Notes under the pieces: model-generated | Seen by the model: the letters and a program-made list of their open reading frames with translations, nothing else | Database searches by the model: none | What the model was told of the DNA's origin: nothing | Shown here: positions 30,001-43,148 of the stretch, one piece after another | How positions within the stretch are numbered: the stretch's first letter is position 1 | Layout: each line of letters opens with the position of its first letter | Origin: Norana najaformis | Taxonomy: Eukaryota; Annelida; Clitellata; Crassiclitellata; Hormogastridae | DNA length: 64,000 nt | Assembly: GCA_964023275.1 (NCBI GenBank) | Contig: OZ029914.1 | Span: 10,857,561 to 10,921,560, forward strand | Direction: 5' to 3' | Program-made: the position numbers and the translations under genes

Positions 30001-33000
30001 TAGCATACGTTATGGTAAATGATACAAGAGTAGCATTCTAAAAATCAGTAGGTCACTTATCATTGAACAAGATGACAGCCTGTAACCATCTTGAAAGTGT
30101 TGACTACTGAATGTTAAATTAGAAATTTAAGTTTTCAAACTCACTGTCATGTTTGTTTCAGGACCCTTATGGTTGAGCGTCAAGCCCCACAGGGCATTCT
30201 GGGATGGGCATTATTCTTACTGAAGCTGCCGTACTATTTTGTCTACTCAGTTATCGTGGGTCTCTTCAGATTTCTGTGTGAGTCAGTTAAATCATTTCCT
30301 CTTTAAATACAGCTTGTAAGAGTCAGTTAAACAACAAGTCTTAAAATTTCTATGTGAGTCATTTGAACCACAAGTCTCTTTAATGTCTGTTTGAGTGAAT
30401 TAAGCCATGAGTCTCTGTTAATTGGATGTAAGTTGATTAAAGGGTAAGTCTCTTCGAATTCTTTGTGAAATCAATAAATGTTGGGTCTCTTTAAATTTTA
30501 GTGTGATTTCTTTGAATTTCTCTGTCACATGCTTTTTAGATTTCTTTGTGATTCAGTGAAATACAGTGGTTTGCTGTTCGCTGGTTCAATAAATACATAA
30601 AAAAAAGAATTATGATTTTGTTGTGTTAATGATTATCTTTTACTAAATTATAGAATTAAATTATTTTTTTTAAAAAGGACTACATACTGAGGTTTTCAAA
30701 ATTTGTTTTAAATTTTCTGAACAATTTATTATGCCTAGTCCAGATGTTGAGAAATTTTCTTTCAGCAAAGGTATGTTCAGTGTAGTATGTATGCGCAAAA
30801 GGCATATTCAGACATTTATGCCTTTTAAACAAAAGTCTGTTTGAAGCTATAATGCAAAAAATAAAAATCTATTGTTTAAATCATTCTGGCCATAATAGTT
30901 AATTAATGTAAGAAAAACAGTATTTACATCTTTTGTGGCAGGAATCAGGTAAAATGATTTGTTATGTTTTCAGATAGTTTTGTTCGACCTGATCCAAGAC
31001 TGAGTAAGTTTTGGAGTTTGATTTTCTTTCGCATTTCATTGTGTTCTTTTGTACAAAATAATGCCAGACTCAGCAAAAGTCCTTTTCCATCCAAAGAAAG
31101 AAACAGAAAAATTACCAGAGATGAAGATCTAAGTCTATTCTTATGACTTATGTACAGTAGTGCTATTATCATAAAGCCCAAGGCATCGGTCAATGGTTGT
31201 ATAAAGTGAAATTGTAATTGAAAAACAATACATTGGACAAGCCAGGTTGAACTCATTGAGGTCAGAGAAACCAGAAGTTAGGCTAATGGTGGATAAGAAA
31301 TGTGAGCATTAAATTTAGACCTGAAGGAGCTTTATACTTGTACATCAGGCGTTTGAGTCTGAGGTGCACATTTTCCAATCTTGGCCAAACAAATGTTGGA
31401 GCACAGAAAAAAGTTTGAAAATATGTTAGGAGAAATTGATTTATTACATACCTCTCTATTGACATGTGCTTAGAGACATGGATCTCAATGTCAGTTGGTT
31501 GAAACATAAAAATAAGACAACAATCCAACTTAGGGACAACACACACTGAGAATTTTGGATTCAGCATATCACAAACACTGGGATGTCATGATTTCATGTG
31601 GCATGCTGGGCATCCCATATGTTAACAATTCCATGTAATGACTGAGTTTCCCATGTGTTGCAATTTGATGTGACTCACATGAATCCAAGATCCAAACACA
31701 GATACGAGGCTGTTGCTTTTTCTAATCTAATGACTTCTATGGTGCCATTGTCATTATACGCAAGGCATAGATGGTCGCTTCAAGTGAGATCATAGTCAAA
31801 CTGTAATCAGGGTAGAAGTCTGATAGGTCAGGGAGACCAGAAATCATGTTACTGCGGATAGGTGAGTTGAAACCAGTAAGTCTTAAGTTTAAACTTGAAT
31901 GACTTTAAAAAAACTGACAGAACACACAACTGGGCAGTGAATTCCTAATTGATTGAAACCCCATAACTTATGCTTTAGCTTTAGCTTTGGAATTAATTAC
32001 CATGACCTTTGGCATAGAGTCCATACTGCTGCAGCATTTAAAATTCATACAGATGTTGAGTAGATCTTGATATGAAGTTCTTTTTCATTTTCACAGCTGT
32101 CACTGATCCATTGGGTGATGTCATGTTATTTATCAATGAGTTCAATGAGAAGTATGGGCCCATACGCCCAAACTTCTACCAAGGCACCTACGGACAGGTA
32201 AGTTATGAAATGAAACTGATTGTCATAAAATTTGTAAAACTAAACTAGCTGTTATTCTGTTGAAAGTGTACACAAAACAACCCTGTGATAAGCAGTCATT
32301 GTAGGTGACTATAGCTATTAGTGTAGCAAACAACACAATCATTGTAGATCAATGTAGGTGTTAGAGTACCAAATAACCTTGTGATAAACTGGCATTTTTG
32401 GTCTCTGTAGGCATTCATGTTACATGCAAAATAGTGTTATGTCAGTATTTATATGATGATTTGATGTTAATAACTTTCTGAGAACAGAAAAAAGGGAAGA
32501 GTACCAATTTAATGTACCGTCAGAAGCTTTTGATCAACTGGCTAGTGTTTAATTCTGAAAATATTTTGGGTTTCTGTAGATATTAGGATTTTCAAACACT
32601 TTAGCATTGGAGGCCTCTTATTGCATGGATAGTCTAAATATTTAGGTTTTGTACGATTGTTTCAGGCAGTTACTGTCGCTAAGCAGGATCTGCTGTTTAT
32701 GCTGGTCTATCTGCAAGATGAGAATGAATCTGAAACACAAGACTTCTGTAGGTAAGTATTCTTATCTGAATGACTATCTCATGTGTGCTGTAGCATTCTC
32801 TTCCAACATCTCTAGAGCCTAACTAAGCTAATGCAGTAGGGCTGATATTGATTACACACCTTATATCAGTTAAATACATTTAAGAAGCTTTTTGAAAATT
32901 TATAAAATAGTGGAACTGCAGATATCATTCAAATCTTTGAATAGCAGTGACCTGTAGCTAAGAGATTAAACTGCTGCTGTATTCAAACGATGCAAAAGCT

Positions 33001-36000
33001 TGTTGACTAAGTTCTTGTGCAAACGCGTAATTGCCTTGCAAGTTTTGCTTCATCTTATCGTAGGGAGTTGTGGAACACAGTCTCATCCTTTTCTAACCAC
33101 AGATCCTATTTCTTTTACTGTCCAGGGTGACCTAGTTGCCCCAACAGCCCAATCTTGCATGGTGCAGCATAGAATCTTTGCTGTGGTCAGCCAATCCTGC
33201 AGGAATAAGTTGCTTAGTAACCTACTGTACAACATGAGCTTCTAGGATTTTCTTGTCTCTGTTCTATTATAAGCGCTTTAAAGCCATTTTTTGACCGGGC
33301 TTTGCTGTTGTCAGCTTAGGAATGCCTCTGATGAGTTTATGTTAAAGAGGCGATTACTTTGATTATAGTTTCAATTACACTTATGTAAAACTGTTTAACA
33401 GGTTGGTTCTGTGTGATCCAAGGGTTGTCAATTTAACCCGAAATCGAACTATTTTCTGGGGCTGCAGTGTCAACAGCCCTGAAGGATACAGAGGTTAGAG
33501 TTATGTAGTTACCCTTGTATGTTACCAGTAGTATTATTCTTTAGCAATTTTGTAAATTTTATATTATTAAAGTATTATGCATAAATGAATAAACAACAAA
33601 CAGCAGCATTGTTGTTTTAAAATTCAGTTTCAGAATTTAGAATTACCAGGAAATGCTGTAAAGGATCTTTAACTATTTTTAATTAAGTCGTTTTCATTTG
33701 ATCAGTTTATATATTAATTCATCATTGTTATTTGACCACATATTGTTATTATTATGCACAAGCCTGGTCATGTGATTTAATGAATTAATTCTTTAATTAG
33801 GTATGGTCTTTTAATTATTGCATTCACAGTTAATCCACATGCTCCCCACCATAGCCTCTTCTCCTCTCTTGTCTGTTGGATTTCAATTGGGCCTCTTTTG
33901 ATTATGATTTCACCTGAAGTTATCATCTATTGATGCCTTTGTATTTTAATAATGGTGGTATAGAAGTCATTGGATTAAATTAGATTTGAAACCTAAGCTT
34001 GAATGTAAATTACATCTTGTTTTTGAACAGCAGAGAATGAATTTGGGCATACTGTTTATTTTGGAGTTTTATAATGATTTGTGAATAAATGAATTTCTGT
34101 TTTATCCATAAGTGTCAAGGGCATTAAAAGCTACTCGTTATCCATTCCTTGGAGTTATCGTTCTACGCAACGGCAGAATGACAGTCGTTCAGAGGATACA
34201 GGGACCAGTAGGTCAGTTTTGGGTCAGACGTTGGTACTCCAATATGATAATATTGATAATCAAATGCAGTTGCCACTTTTTTGGATATGTTTAGATAGTC
34301 ATGTTTTAGCACCTTTTTGAGGTTCTTAGAAGGTGCTGTACAAATAGTTAGATTCCTACATGTACACACAATTGTACGCATTTTATTTTTGTCTGTCAGT
34401 AATTATCTTAGATGCTTCTTAACAGCTTAGACATCTTTTACACCAGAGACTCAGTATAACGTGCATTATTATAACAAATTCTAATGCGTGATGGTCAGGG
34501 ACATGTACCCCAAAAGCAATAAAATAAACTCATAAGGTGGCTTTGTTTTAAAAGGTAGAGCTTGATATTGCCACCAAAGTCATCGTTATTGTGTCTCTTA
34601 GGCGCACTGCTGTGATCATGTGACTGATGTCAGTTGTCTAATTTGAGCCAAAGGCCAATTGACAGTCTTAGGTTCCACACTTGTGGGAGTTCGTGAGACA
34701 TTTCATGAACATAGCCAGAAGTAGAAAGCTGACTAGGTTTAATCAATTGGCAAACATTAAGTCCTTCCAATGAAATGTGTAAAAATATCTTGCTAAAGCA
34801 TTAAATAGACGTCACAGCTAACTGTAAACTTGCGTGGCAGAAGATAATTATGTAAGCTTAAATATTCTTTTAATATTACCAGTAATAGTATTAATAACAC
34901 TAATACCAATATTGGAAAGACAAGAAGATAAGACTCTAGCTAACGCAGAGAGGTAGCAAATGGGGATGAAATGACTTCATTTTTCTTTGCCTTGGCACAT
35001 GAGGGCTGTTGGAAAGTCCTGTCTCTTGCTACCTGATCTTCCCACCAACAGTGTATGGTCAGTGTACTCGGTTTTTTAGCCAAATTTGGTAGTCAGTAAT
35101 GATAATATTAATCACTGGAACTGTGATGTGACTAATGTCATTAGCGAGTCATTTCTTATGCTTTGTTCTGCTTTAAAATTGAAATAAAAAATGGAATAAA
35201 AAATTTTAAATTGTTTCTTTAGGAGCTCATGATTTGTTGCCAACATTAGCCAGAGTATTCGATCACAATGAAGAATCTCTGGAAGCGGTTCGTAGAGAGA
35301 GGTTTGTAGAATGTCACCAATGCAGACTTAATAATCGGCCTTTTGAGTCGAATGCTTTACTCAACAGTTTCCTAACCACTTACTTTTCATAATATATCTA
35401 CTTTGTGGAACTGTCTTTATAACAATTAGTCAGTTGTGGAAGGTAATTGTTTTTACTGTGAATTTTTATGGCAGTGTTCTTGAAATTCCTTAGTAAATTT
35501 AAATTTCAGTGTGCAAGTCCTGCACATCTTAATCTTGTGCACATCCCTTTTTGTAGATTGCAGCAGTTCGCGAACCAGAATCTTCGTCAAGAACAGGACG
35601 AAGCTTATCAAGCATCACTTCGTGCAGACCAAGAGAAGGTTAACTTATGCTTTCCTTGCTTAGGCTTATGCACAAAACAGTCTCACAACTTGTATATTGC
35701 TGTTACAGTAAGATGATGTGCCAAAGCCTATATGCAGATGTGGTCAGTTCTAGACAATGAATTGAATGAGACAAATAGGCAGAGTATGAAGGATAAAATA
35801 TGCTGATTGAGTGTATTTTATGAGCGCTAGACTTATAAATGACCTTAGTCATTTCCTTCCTGGCAAAAGTCAGTGACTTGTATTAAAATTCTGCATTTTA
35901 AGGCATTTTGATAGTGGCAGTGTCCTGCTTAATATGGCTGTTGTGCATAAATCTAGGTTTTCACTGACGTTGCATAGAGATCTGGAACTGAATTTAGTCC

Positions 36001-38757
36001 ATGACTTAGCAGCATTTTGTTTTTTATTTGAATGCATTTCTGCTGAGGTCTTAAGGGTTAAGCTTAGATTGCAGGTTTAAGTAGTGCATCACTGGGTAGA
36101 AACCATCTTATTTAGATTTAATTAAGCATTGACCTGGCTGTGGCTTGAATTTGACTTTATGCATTCAACATCGGTGCAATAGAAGTTTCAAATTAACAAT
36201 CTGTAAGTTATCTGAAACCCAAGGACAGTACTTTCAGGAAATCTGAACTGCTTGTTTGTTGATTTCTGACTCTTTATTACAAGCCCTACATCAACAAACA
36301 CATGCTGTTCCAGATCAGACATCTTTCTGACTTGGTCTGAGTCTCATTCTTTTTTCTCGTCTCTGGGAACCAAAATGACGCAGTGCTGCAGATTCTGTAA
36401 GGAAAAAATTGTTTGCATCCATGGCATCTGTCACAAAGCATTATAATTTAGTACAAAGGTTAGCTGGTAAGTTAAAGTCCTGTGATGCACTGGCTCTGTT
36501 ACGAAGACCTATAGATTTGTCCACTGCCACCACAAGGGCCTAAGAACAAGAAATGAGCACATCCTCTGTGCCCACTGTGAGCTATGGGACACTTAAATTT
36601 ACATCTGTTTAGATAGTCTTACCAAAGCCAAAACCGCAATCAGGTCAGTATCCAGAAGGTAGTCTTCCTGGACAGTCCATTAACGAATCAGTTGTTTGTT
36701 CTTGAGTTGAGTGAATAGATTTTTCTGCAGGAACGACTCAGGCGAGAGGCGCAGGAAAGGGAACGAAAGATTGCAGAAGAAGAACGAAATAAAGACCGCG
36801 ACCAGCAGCGACATCTTGAGGTGAAATTTGGCAGCTTTCAATAGCAACCGATCAGAGATGCTTGTAAACATTTTCAGATCCTGTATTGTTTTAATGAAAT
36901 GCACCTCTTAATCTGTGGTTGTAGATTCTTTTGTGAATGGTGAGTAGCATAGCTGTCTAATGGACAACCATTAAACAACTATGGTTGTCCGCTAGACAAC
37001 AGTGGTTGTCCACTTGCATAAAACTAGTTTTTGCTTCGTGATCATCGATTGATGCCTTTTTCTTTGTAAGTGATCATCAATTGATGCCTTTTTCTTTGTA
37101 ATACTGGTGCTACAGAAGCCATTGTTATATTAGAGACAATCCTAAATGGACAATTTAAAGGTTGTGGGTTCAACTTAAAACCAGAACAGATGGTGATATT
37201 GCTAAAACAGAAGTTGTGAACTTGGCTTTTTGTATTGTATTGTATTTGGAAATTTATATAGCACCTTTTACAGAACAAACTATAAAAGGCTCTTCCTAGA
37301 GTCACAAGTGGCTCATTATTCCATCACTGAAGAAACAACTAAAAAACATTAAAAACAATTATAAATTGTTAAGACAGAAGCTCGATTCAAATTATTTTAT
37401 TTATTAACTTCTTTTTATGTTAACTACTTTATATGCAAGTGACCTGTGTATGATGTATGTTGTCTTAAGGCATTGACACGCTGAAACTAGATAACTGGCC
37501 AGTTTTTATTTTGAGTTTTTTATGATGTTATTTAATTTAGTGTTAAATGTCTTTTTAAATAGTTGTTCAAGAAAATAAAATATGTAGTTGTGTTGGGTGA
37601 TGAATGTGAATGTTTTTGGAGCAGTCAATAAAACGGAAAAAAGAGGAAATTCGCGAACATCTTCCTCCGGAGCCTGGGCCAAATGACCCAGACGCCATTA
37701 AAGTCCTGTTGAAACTGCCAAACGGAGTCAGACTTGAACGAAGATTTTACAAAACGGACTCTCTAGCGGTAAGTTTTTGACTCCATCTGTAATGCTTTGT
37801 GGTTTAAATCTTTATGTTGTGGTAAGTTGGATAACTTTTCTAGTGACCAGGTAAGCACCAATCCTTGAAATAAGTCTAAGTTCTGAAGGAGAAAATCAAA
37901 GTTTAATTAATATGATTTAAAAATTGAAATAATATAACACTCTGTAAGACAAACATCTTGAAGAGTCCTCACAAAACAAGGAAAATCATGTGCCCTTAAA
38001 GGAACCATTTGCTTCATACTTAAGGTATCTGTAATTACCACATACCTCTTTCGGCTGTAGTCCTGACTTGCATGGCCAGGCAATAGATATGTTAGTCGAT
38101 TTCACTTGACACTCTGAGACAAAAACCCATATTCTGTTTTGAAAGGTATTACGTCAGCAGCCTATATGCTGCTGTGAAAGGTAATACATCAGCAGCCTAT
38201 ATGCTGTTGTGAAAGGCCTGCAACTGTGAAAACTAACAATCAGCCATAGTGTGTATTTATGTTTATGTGTGTCTGAACATTTATGTAGCCTTTTGAGCAC
38301 CTCAAAAGCCTTGGACCATGACTTCTACACAAGAGTTCTAAAGCTGTGTTCATTGTTGCGCATAGCGACATAAAACATGCTGTAACTTGTGTATAGACTA
38401 ACTTTGTGCACATTGGTCTTATACCATGCATGTTTATAACTACTTGCCTATTCATCAGAATCATGCAAGTGTCCCCTAGTCTTGTCCATCTGCACCTAAG
38501 ACTTCATTTGTGTTCACAGGACACATTGACTTCTTAATGTAAGTACTGTTTTAAAGTCTCTCTTGCATCTTTTTCAGATTCTCTATAATTACCTGTTTGT
38601 GCACGAGGCAGCTCCAGATGACTTCCTGATTGTGACCAACTTTCCGCGTAGAACTCTTCCTTGCCAACCGACTGAGGACAATCCTAATCCCCCAACATTT
38701 GAGGAAGCTGGAATCAGGAAAGCGGAAATGCTCTTTGTTCACGACAATCAGGCGTAG
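27088..38757 (+). CDS. FAF2: FAF2/UBXD8, UBA-UAS-UBX membrane adaptor of ER-associated degradation
   Basis: Fourteen exons: 27088-27144, 28919-28987, 29371-29483, 30162-30277, 30974-31003, 32097-32197, 32666-32751, 33402-33493, 34113-34211, 35223-35301, 35557-35638, 36731-36820, 37625-37768, 38578-38757. Joined, they give 445 residues, equal to human FAF2. Parts in order: UBA domain (1-45; DLTEEQTEKLLHFQELTGID), a hydrophobic membrane hairpin (91-118; GILGWALFLLKLPYYFVYSV), the thioredoxin-like UAS domain (about 135-275; TVTDPLGDVMLFINEF, FWGCSVNSPEGYR), a charged coiled coil (RQEQDEAYQASLRADQEKER), and a C-terminal UBX domain with NFPRR. FAF2 sits in ER and lipid-droplet membranes and recruits p97/VCP through UBX for ubiquitinated clients. 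Exon 13 has tandem acceptors (GAG/CAG at 37621 and 37624) that could add one Gln. Introns carry LINE fragments. Confidence 0.97.
27261..27390 (-). mobile_element. LINE family B 3' end, antisense in FAF2 intron 1
   Basis: Reverse complement of the family B 3' untranslated region, with its ATTACG-type tail at the left end (CGTAATCGTAATTC). It matches 51161-51295. Confidence 0.75.
28060..28180 (+). mobile_element. LINE family A 3'-end fragment in FAF2 intron 1
   Basis: TGTGCCATCGGTTTACTGCC and GGTGCTCTAGAAGTT correspond to the last 100 bases of the LINE ending at 50706. The tail here is ATTTAATA-like. Confidence 0.6.
28285..28770 (+). mobile_element. LINE reverse-transcriptase remnant (third family), FAF2 intron 1
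   Basis: Fragments of a non-LTR reverse transcriptase in several frames: AFDRVI, then GDRQGAVLSPVLFVVCVNNM (the LSPxLF block before the YADD motif), MYADELQ in place of MYADD, and LDMKLNLGKSQIIRI further on. Sequence between blocks is decayed. It is distinct from families A and B, whose equivalent motif is GVPQGSVLGPLLF. Confidence 0.65.
29148..29242. repeat. (GAT)n microsatellite in FAF2 intron 2
   Basis: Interrupted GATGAT/GAGGAT trinucleotide tract between exons 2 and 3. It produces a spurious methionine-rich frame. Confidence 0.9.
30258..30570 (+). repeat. Degenerate 37-bp tandem array containing the FAF2 exon 4 splice donor
   Basis: The last 20 bases of exon 4 and the start of intron 4 (GTCTCTTCAGATTTCTGT, then GTGAGTCAGTTAAATCA) form the first unit of a decayed tandem array. 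Later units begin at about 30338, 30374, 30411, 30448 and 30485, with spacing of 36-37 bases. Each retains GTCTC or GTCTT and a copy of the donor region. Two keep good donor consensus: GTGAGT at 30354 and GTAAGT at 30428. Confidence 0.7.
33840..33990 (+). mobile_element. LINE family A 3'-end fragment, FAF2 intron 8
   Basis: TTATCATCTATTGATGCC and GGTATAGAAGTCATTGGATT correspond to the family A 3' untranslated end. Coding sequence is absent. Confidence 0.5.
36010..36200 (+). mobile_element. LINE family A 3'-end fragment, FAF2 intron 11
   Basis: GACCTGGCTGTGGCTTGAAT followed by a degraded ATCGGTGCAATAGAAGTTTC resembles 50610-50690. Same orientation as the gene. Confidence 0.5.
36950..37120 (+). 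mobile_element. LINE family A 3'-end fragment with internal tandem copy, FAF2 intron 12
   Basis: GTGATCATCGATTGATGCC plus TTTTTCTTTGTAA occurs twice in a row (about 37039-37099), giving a roughly 31-bp duplication of the family A 3' end. Just upstream, a short ACAACnnTGGTTGTCC-type repeat is found at 36970-37015. Confidence 0.5.
38142..38217. repeat. 36-bp tandem duplication, FAF2 intron 13
   Basis: GTGAAAGGTAATACATCAGC and CAGCCTATATGCTG occur in two adjacent near-identical units, with a partial third. Confidence 0.7.
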
Positions 38758-39009
38758 TTTTGGCTGGACAAAATTAATTCAATTGCTTGGAAAGACACAG
38801 GTGGAGTTGCTTGCCAAAACTGTTACCTCAGTTATAGTTTGAGAAGAAATTGCCTTCTGTACTGTGGTTCCACATCTCTGCATCTTTAAGACCAGTTGGT
38901 TTTAGGTTATGTGGTATGTGAGGTTGATAGGATACCATTTGAAACTAGATCATCAAGTGGTACTGTTTTGTCATCCAAGGTATTGGATGGTTTTGGACTA
39001 TAAATTACG

Positions 39010-39215
39010 AGTTGATCATCTTAAACCAGTTTGTCATCTTGAAAATATGTAATTTTGAACCATTTTGTCATCCAGAACCGGGTTGTTATTTGAACCAGTT
39101 TGACCATTGTGAACCACTTTGTCAATTTGAAAGTGGCTCCTTGAACCATTTTGTCATGCTCAACTACTTTAGTACCTTAAACCATTTTTGTCATCTTGAA
39201 ACAATTATGTATGTG
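39010..39215. repeat. Degenerate tandem repeat after FAF2
   Basis: About nine loosely conserved units based on GAACCATTTTGTCATCTT, probably within the 3' UTR. Confidence 0.65.
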
Positions 39216-42189
39216 TTTCTTTAACAAAACAGCTTTCTTCACAACACATAACATTCTGACTGTTGTATATGAAGCTTAGTTATCTCATAATGCTTTCTAA
39301 AAACTCGTTTTATGTCTTGGCTTTCACCCTTATCAGAATTTGTGAACTGGTTTGAAGAACTGGTCTCATCTTAAATCAGTTCTCAATTTCTAAATATCAC
39401 CTTCTCACATCAGGGGACACAAAATATGTTCCTGTCAAAATATGTTCCTCTGGAGCCAAATCTGCAGTGCAATGATCTTGTGAGACTAATGTTAAGTTTT
39501 GTAGCTCTGATGTCATTGTTTTAATCTACTGGTGTTGTTCATATTGTAACTATTTGACAATCACAGAGTATTCTATCATATGCATAAACGTGCCTTGTTC
39601 GTACTGTCAGCTGCTTAGGGTGCTCTGTGTTGTCAATCTTCACCTCTTTAAGTCTGGATCATTCCTTTATTTTAAGATTCAGAATGGTGTGCAAATGTCA
39701 GAATAATGGGGCTAATGATGGTAGAGGCTTTTAACAATAGTAGCTTATAATGATGCGAGTTTTGCTGATGATTTAACTAGCAACTCAGAGCTCAGAGTAC
39801 TGTGGCAGCCGTGGACTGTTGATATTGATGCTGCAGGCACAGTGTCAAATCACTCGGCATTTCATCCCATTGGGGTTCTGTAAATGAGTACTAGTACAAG
39901 TTGTGAGGGTTAAACGGGGTGTCCTGCCGTGGTTGTGTATGCAACTCGGCCAAATGAACTTTTGACATGGGATCATACTTGTAGTTAAAATGTAAACAAG
40001 TCTGTTAACTTTACCCTTTTACAAAACGGTGGAAGTTAGAACATGTAAATTCGTTTGCCACGGTTTTGAATATAATACGACGTGGAAACAAAATAGATCA
40101 TCTACTGAGACTTCCATATACTGGGGAACATAGCTGTTCAACTCCCTGGCTGTAAAAACTTGTTAAATCAAATGAACATTTATATCTAGCTGTCTTTTTA
40201 ATCCACAAGGATGTAGAATTGAGCTTAGAAAGGCCAAAATCTTGATATCACTTGCATGGGCAAATTTAATTACACCGATATGAGGTAGGGCATTAAATCC
40301 CACAAACGTGTCTGATTGGAAATAATGTCAGACATTGCTTGTAAGCATGTTTCTAAGTACATAATGCCTGATAATTAATCGACCATGTTGCCAAAACATT
40401 ACCATTAATACATGTACATACCCAAGCATTTGTATAGCGCGTTTTAAGAAACTCACAAAGGCATACAGCATGGCTTTCTGGAAGTTCCAAAAAAGGTACG
40501 TCTTAAGTCTTCCTCAGCTGTCTGCAAGAAAATGTACTTCAGACCCTTCATTCCTCATTGTCGGCATTTCTCATTACCTTACTCATCTCCTTTTGCAGAC
40601 TTTCTCACTTTAGCGGACTACGAAGGCCTAGATTAGGCTACCTGTTGATTTTGCAGGGCTAACTGTGCCACTAAGTGGGGTATTTTGATACTGCCGCATT
40701 CATCAAAGGGGCTGTATTAGATCCATTGCAGTACAGTCTACTGTTTGACTGAAATTGGTGGTTAATGCAAAGGCTGTATGGATATAACCATACTAAATTT
40801 AGATGCAGACTTCCTCATTGGTCAAAACCTTCATTCCCTTGTCCGCTTTTGTTATCTTTTTGGGTGTCTCCTTTCTCCTTTCTCCATGCTCTGCTGATAG
40901 ATATATGGCATGCTAACAAATGCATTTAGTTATTTACTTGTTCATTGCGGATATCCTTAATGTACGACCGCCATGTGCATAATAATGGTTCATCATCCGC
41001 CCTGTTGCTAGAACATTCATGGTCTTGCAGCAGAGGTCAGTGACTGGGGCTTACAGTGGCACGTCGTGTACATGTATCTGCTAGTGTTGATGAGTGTAAT
41101 TTTTGATGACTGAAGGATAACAGAAGTTGGTTATGAAAAAGATTTTGTTGTTTATGTTATGTCTTGAATAGCAGATTACAATTCTCTGTCCATGGTCTCT
41201 AGAACATAAAATGCAAACACTCTGGTCATTAGATGGAACTTTAAAAATTGATAGATGTATATTTCGAAAGTCTTTGTTAATGGTAATATAACTGCTGGTA
41301 AGGATTTTTGTGATATGTCTTAGAGGAACCTTGGTCGGTTATCCTAATCTATCGTAATACATTTCCACCAAGAGAAGGCTGTTGAACAGAAGATTGGGCA
41401 ACTAGTGAAGAAAGGCTAAAGAAACCAAATGGAAATGCGAAGTTTGGTGGAAAAGTTTAAAACTTGCTTAATGTTAGACCATTTTTAAGCAGCACAATCT
41501 AACAGAGTGTTTTTGACAGCCATTTGCTAGGATTGTAATGTCTTGATAATAATGCACTTTCCAGTGGGATGACGATACAAAGCTTAAACTCAAGTATGAA
41601 TGCATGATGTTTCATCAAGTGCTTTGTGTGTTACGTCAAGTCGTTCATAATGAGAAACTGGTATTTGTTGAAGTTTTGTTGTTATTTGCTGTACACTATG
41701 ATGACTTGGATTTTTTTCTCTGTCATTGTTCTGTTGGTTTATTGTTGTCAAAATTTTGCAAACAGTTTAAGGACTTCTTTCTTATTTCAGAAGAAATTCT
41801 GAATGATTCATTAAAAAATGACAAATGCCTATCAGCCTTGCTCTTAATATCATCTAACCATGCTTAACTGTTCTTGAAAGTGCAATATATTTTTACGTTG
41901 CACCAATTTCTTCCCACCACACATACAATTTTTCTGGACTGATATATGATATCTGCAACAACTGAATACAAAATGGAAAATCTTGCACTGATTACAAAGC
42001 AGTCAGTTTTAAGGAATTACGATGTCTTCAGCGTAACTTGTAATTCAATGTACATGTACTAGTTACCGTAAAACGGATGTAAATTTATTGTAAAGAACAG
42101 AAAACTAGTCTCTGCATGAACATATAAAGGTGGTTACAGTGGAGTATTTGTAGATCTATAGGACGGTGGGCCTACATTCATGACATATG

Positions 42190-42410
42190 TACAGGGATGG
42201 AGTCTCAAGACCATGGTCTGGATCTCAAGACAGGTTTGACACCAAAATTGTGGTCTTGGCATTGGTCTCGAATGTGCGGGTCTCGGCCTTGGTCTTAACA
42301 CTGTGGTCTGATCTTGGTCTTGAACCCTGTGGTCTTGGTTTTGGTTTTCAACCCTATGGTCCCGATATCCAATCACGTGGTCTTAATTTTGGTCTTGTTT
42401 ACATCGCTGC
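42190..42410. repeat. GGTCTTGG-type minisatellite
   Basis: Irregular repetition of TGGTCTTGG and related motifs (GTGGTCTTGGTTTTGG and similar) over about 200 bases. It produces proline- or tryptophan-rich spurious frames on both strands. Confidence 0.75.
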
Positions 42411-43123
42411 AAGTGTCTTGTGGAATGCTATCATGAGCACAACCCAAAAAATCTGAAAAAAATTACGGTACTCTCGCATCACCCGTTTGGGGTCTTATAG
42501 CTATGCATTATTCTCCCTAGAGTGTGGACATTGGGATAAACAATGAGACTAAACTTTCCGGATTTTCTTTATCTCGGTCGGAAGTAGAAAACCCCAGCTA
42601 ACTTCATGGCAAATCCAGCCCTCTTACCAGAACACCGATAAGCTATATTTCATGTGTTAGCAACGATTCAATCGCAAGTGATGCTTGAATTGGAATTCAG
42701 GGCTGTTACCGATTAAAATTTTAATATATTAAGAGCCACTGATCAGTAGATTGATTAATTTTGAAAATTGGCAGTTCCTTAAAAATATACTTTTTGAAGG
42801 CAGTTTTAAAACATGTCGCTTTGAAACAGTTTCTTAATAGCGCATACGCTGGAAAATTAAAGATTTCGGTATCTTCGCAGCTAGGCCTACTATTGAGAAA
42901 ATCCCGAATTAAAATTTTCCGTAACTGTTACTAGATTACTAAGTCTTAGCGGCTATGGGTCGTGAATATTTAAAAGAATACAGGAAACTGGAGCGTATTC
43001 AAACGCACATGAGACTGTTGCCAATAAAATCTCAATAAAAACCTGGTTAAGAAAAATATTAACATGACCAGTTCATTTGCGTAGGTAACGATGTAGGCCT
43101 ACACGATTTCAATGGCATACTTC

Positions 43124-43148
43124 AGTATCGGGGACCGCTCTGTTTTGG
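43124..43148 (+). repeat. Inverted repeat flanking the LINE, left copy
   Basis: Twenty-five bases (AGTATCGGGGACCGCTCTGT, then TTTGG) complementary, with one mismatch, to 50732-50756. The two copies bracket the composite LINE/LTR region. Confidence 0.8.

Larger units (their letters stand above)
38758..43011 (+). other. FAF2 3' UTR and downstream sequence
   Basis: No further gene is recognised. The first AATAAA signals after the stop are the pair at 43022-43040, so the 3' UTR may be long, or an ATTAAA variant may be used (for example about 41811). Contents include a roughly 20-base degenerate tandem repeat (39010-39215) and a short interspersed repeat at 40425-40485 (TTGTATAGCGCGTTTTAAGA) also found at 7277 and 22826. 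An 87-codon open frame at 41604-41867 has no recognisable features. Confidence 0.4.

Noticed and set aside
41604-41867. 87-codon frame downstream of FAF2
   Set aside because: Probably within the long FAF2 3' UTR; no motif, no splice signals in phase.
42134-42456. Open frames on both strands
   Set aside because: Translations of the GGTCTTGG minisatellite.
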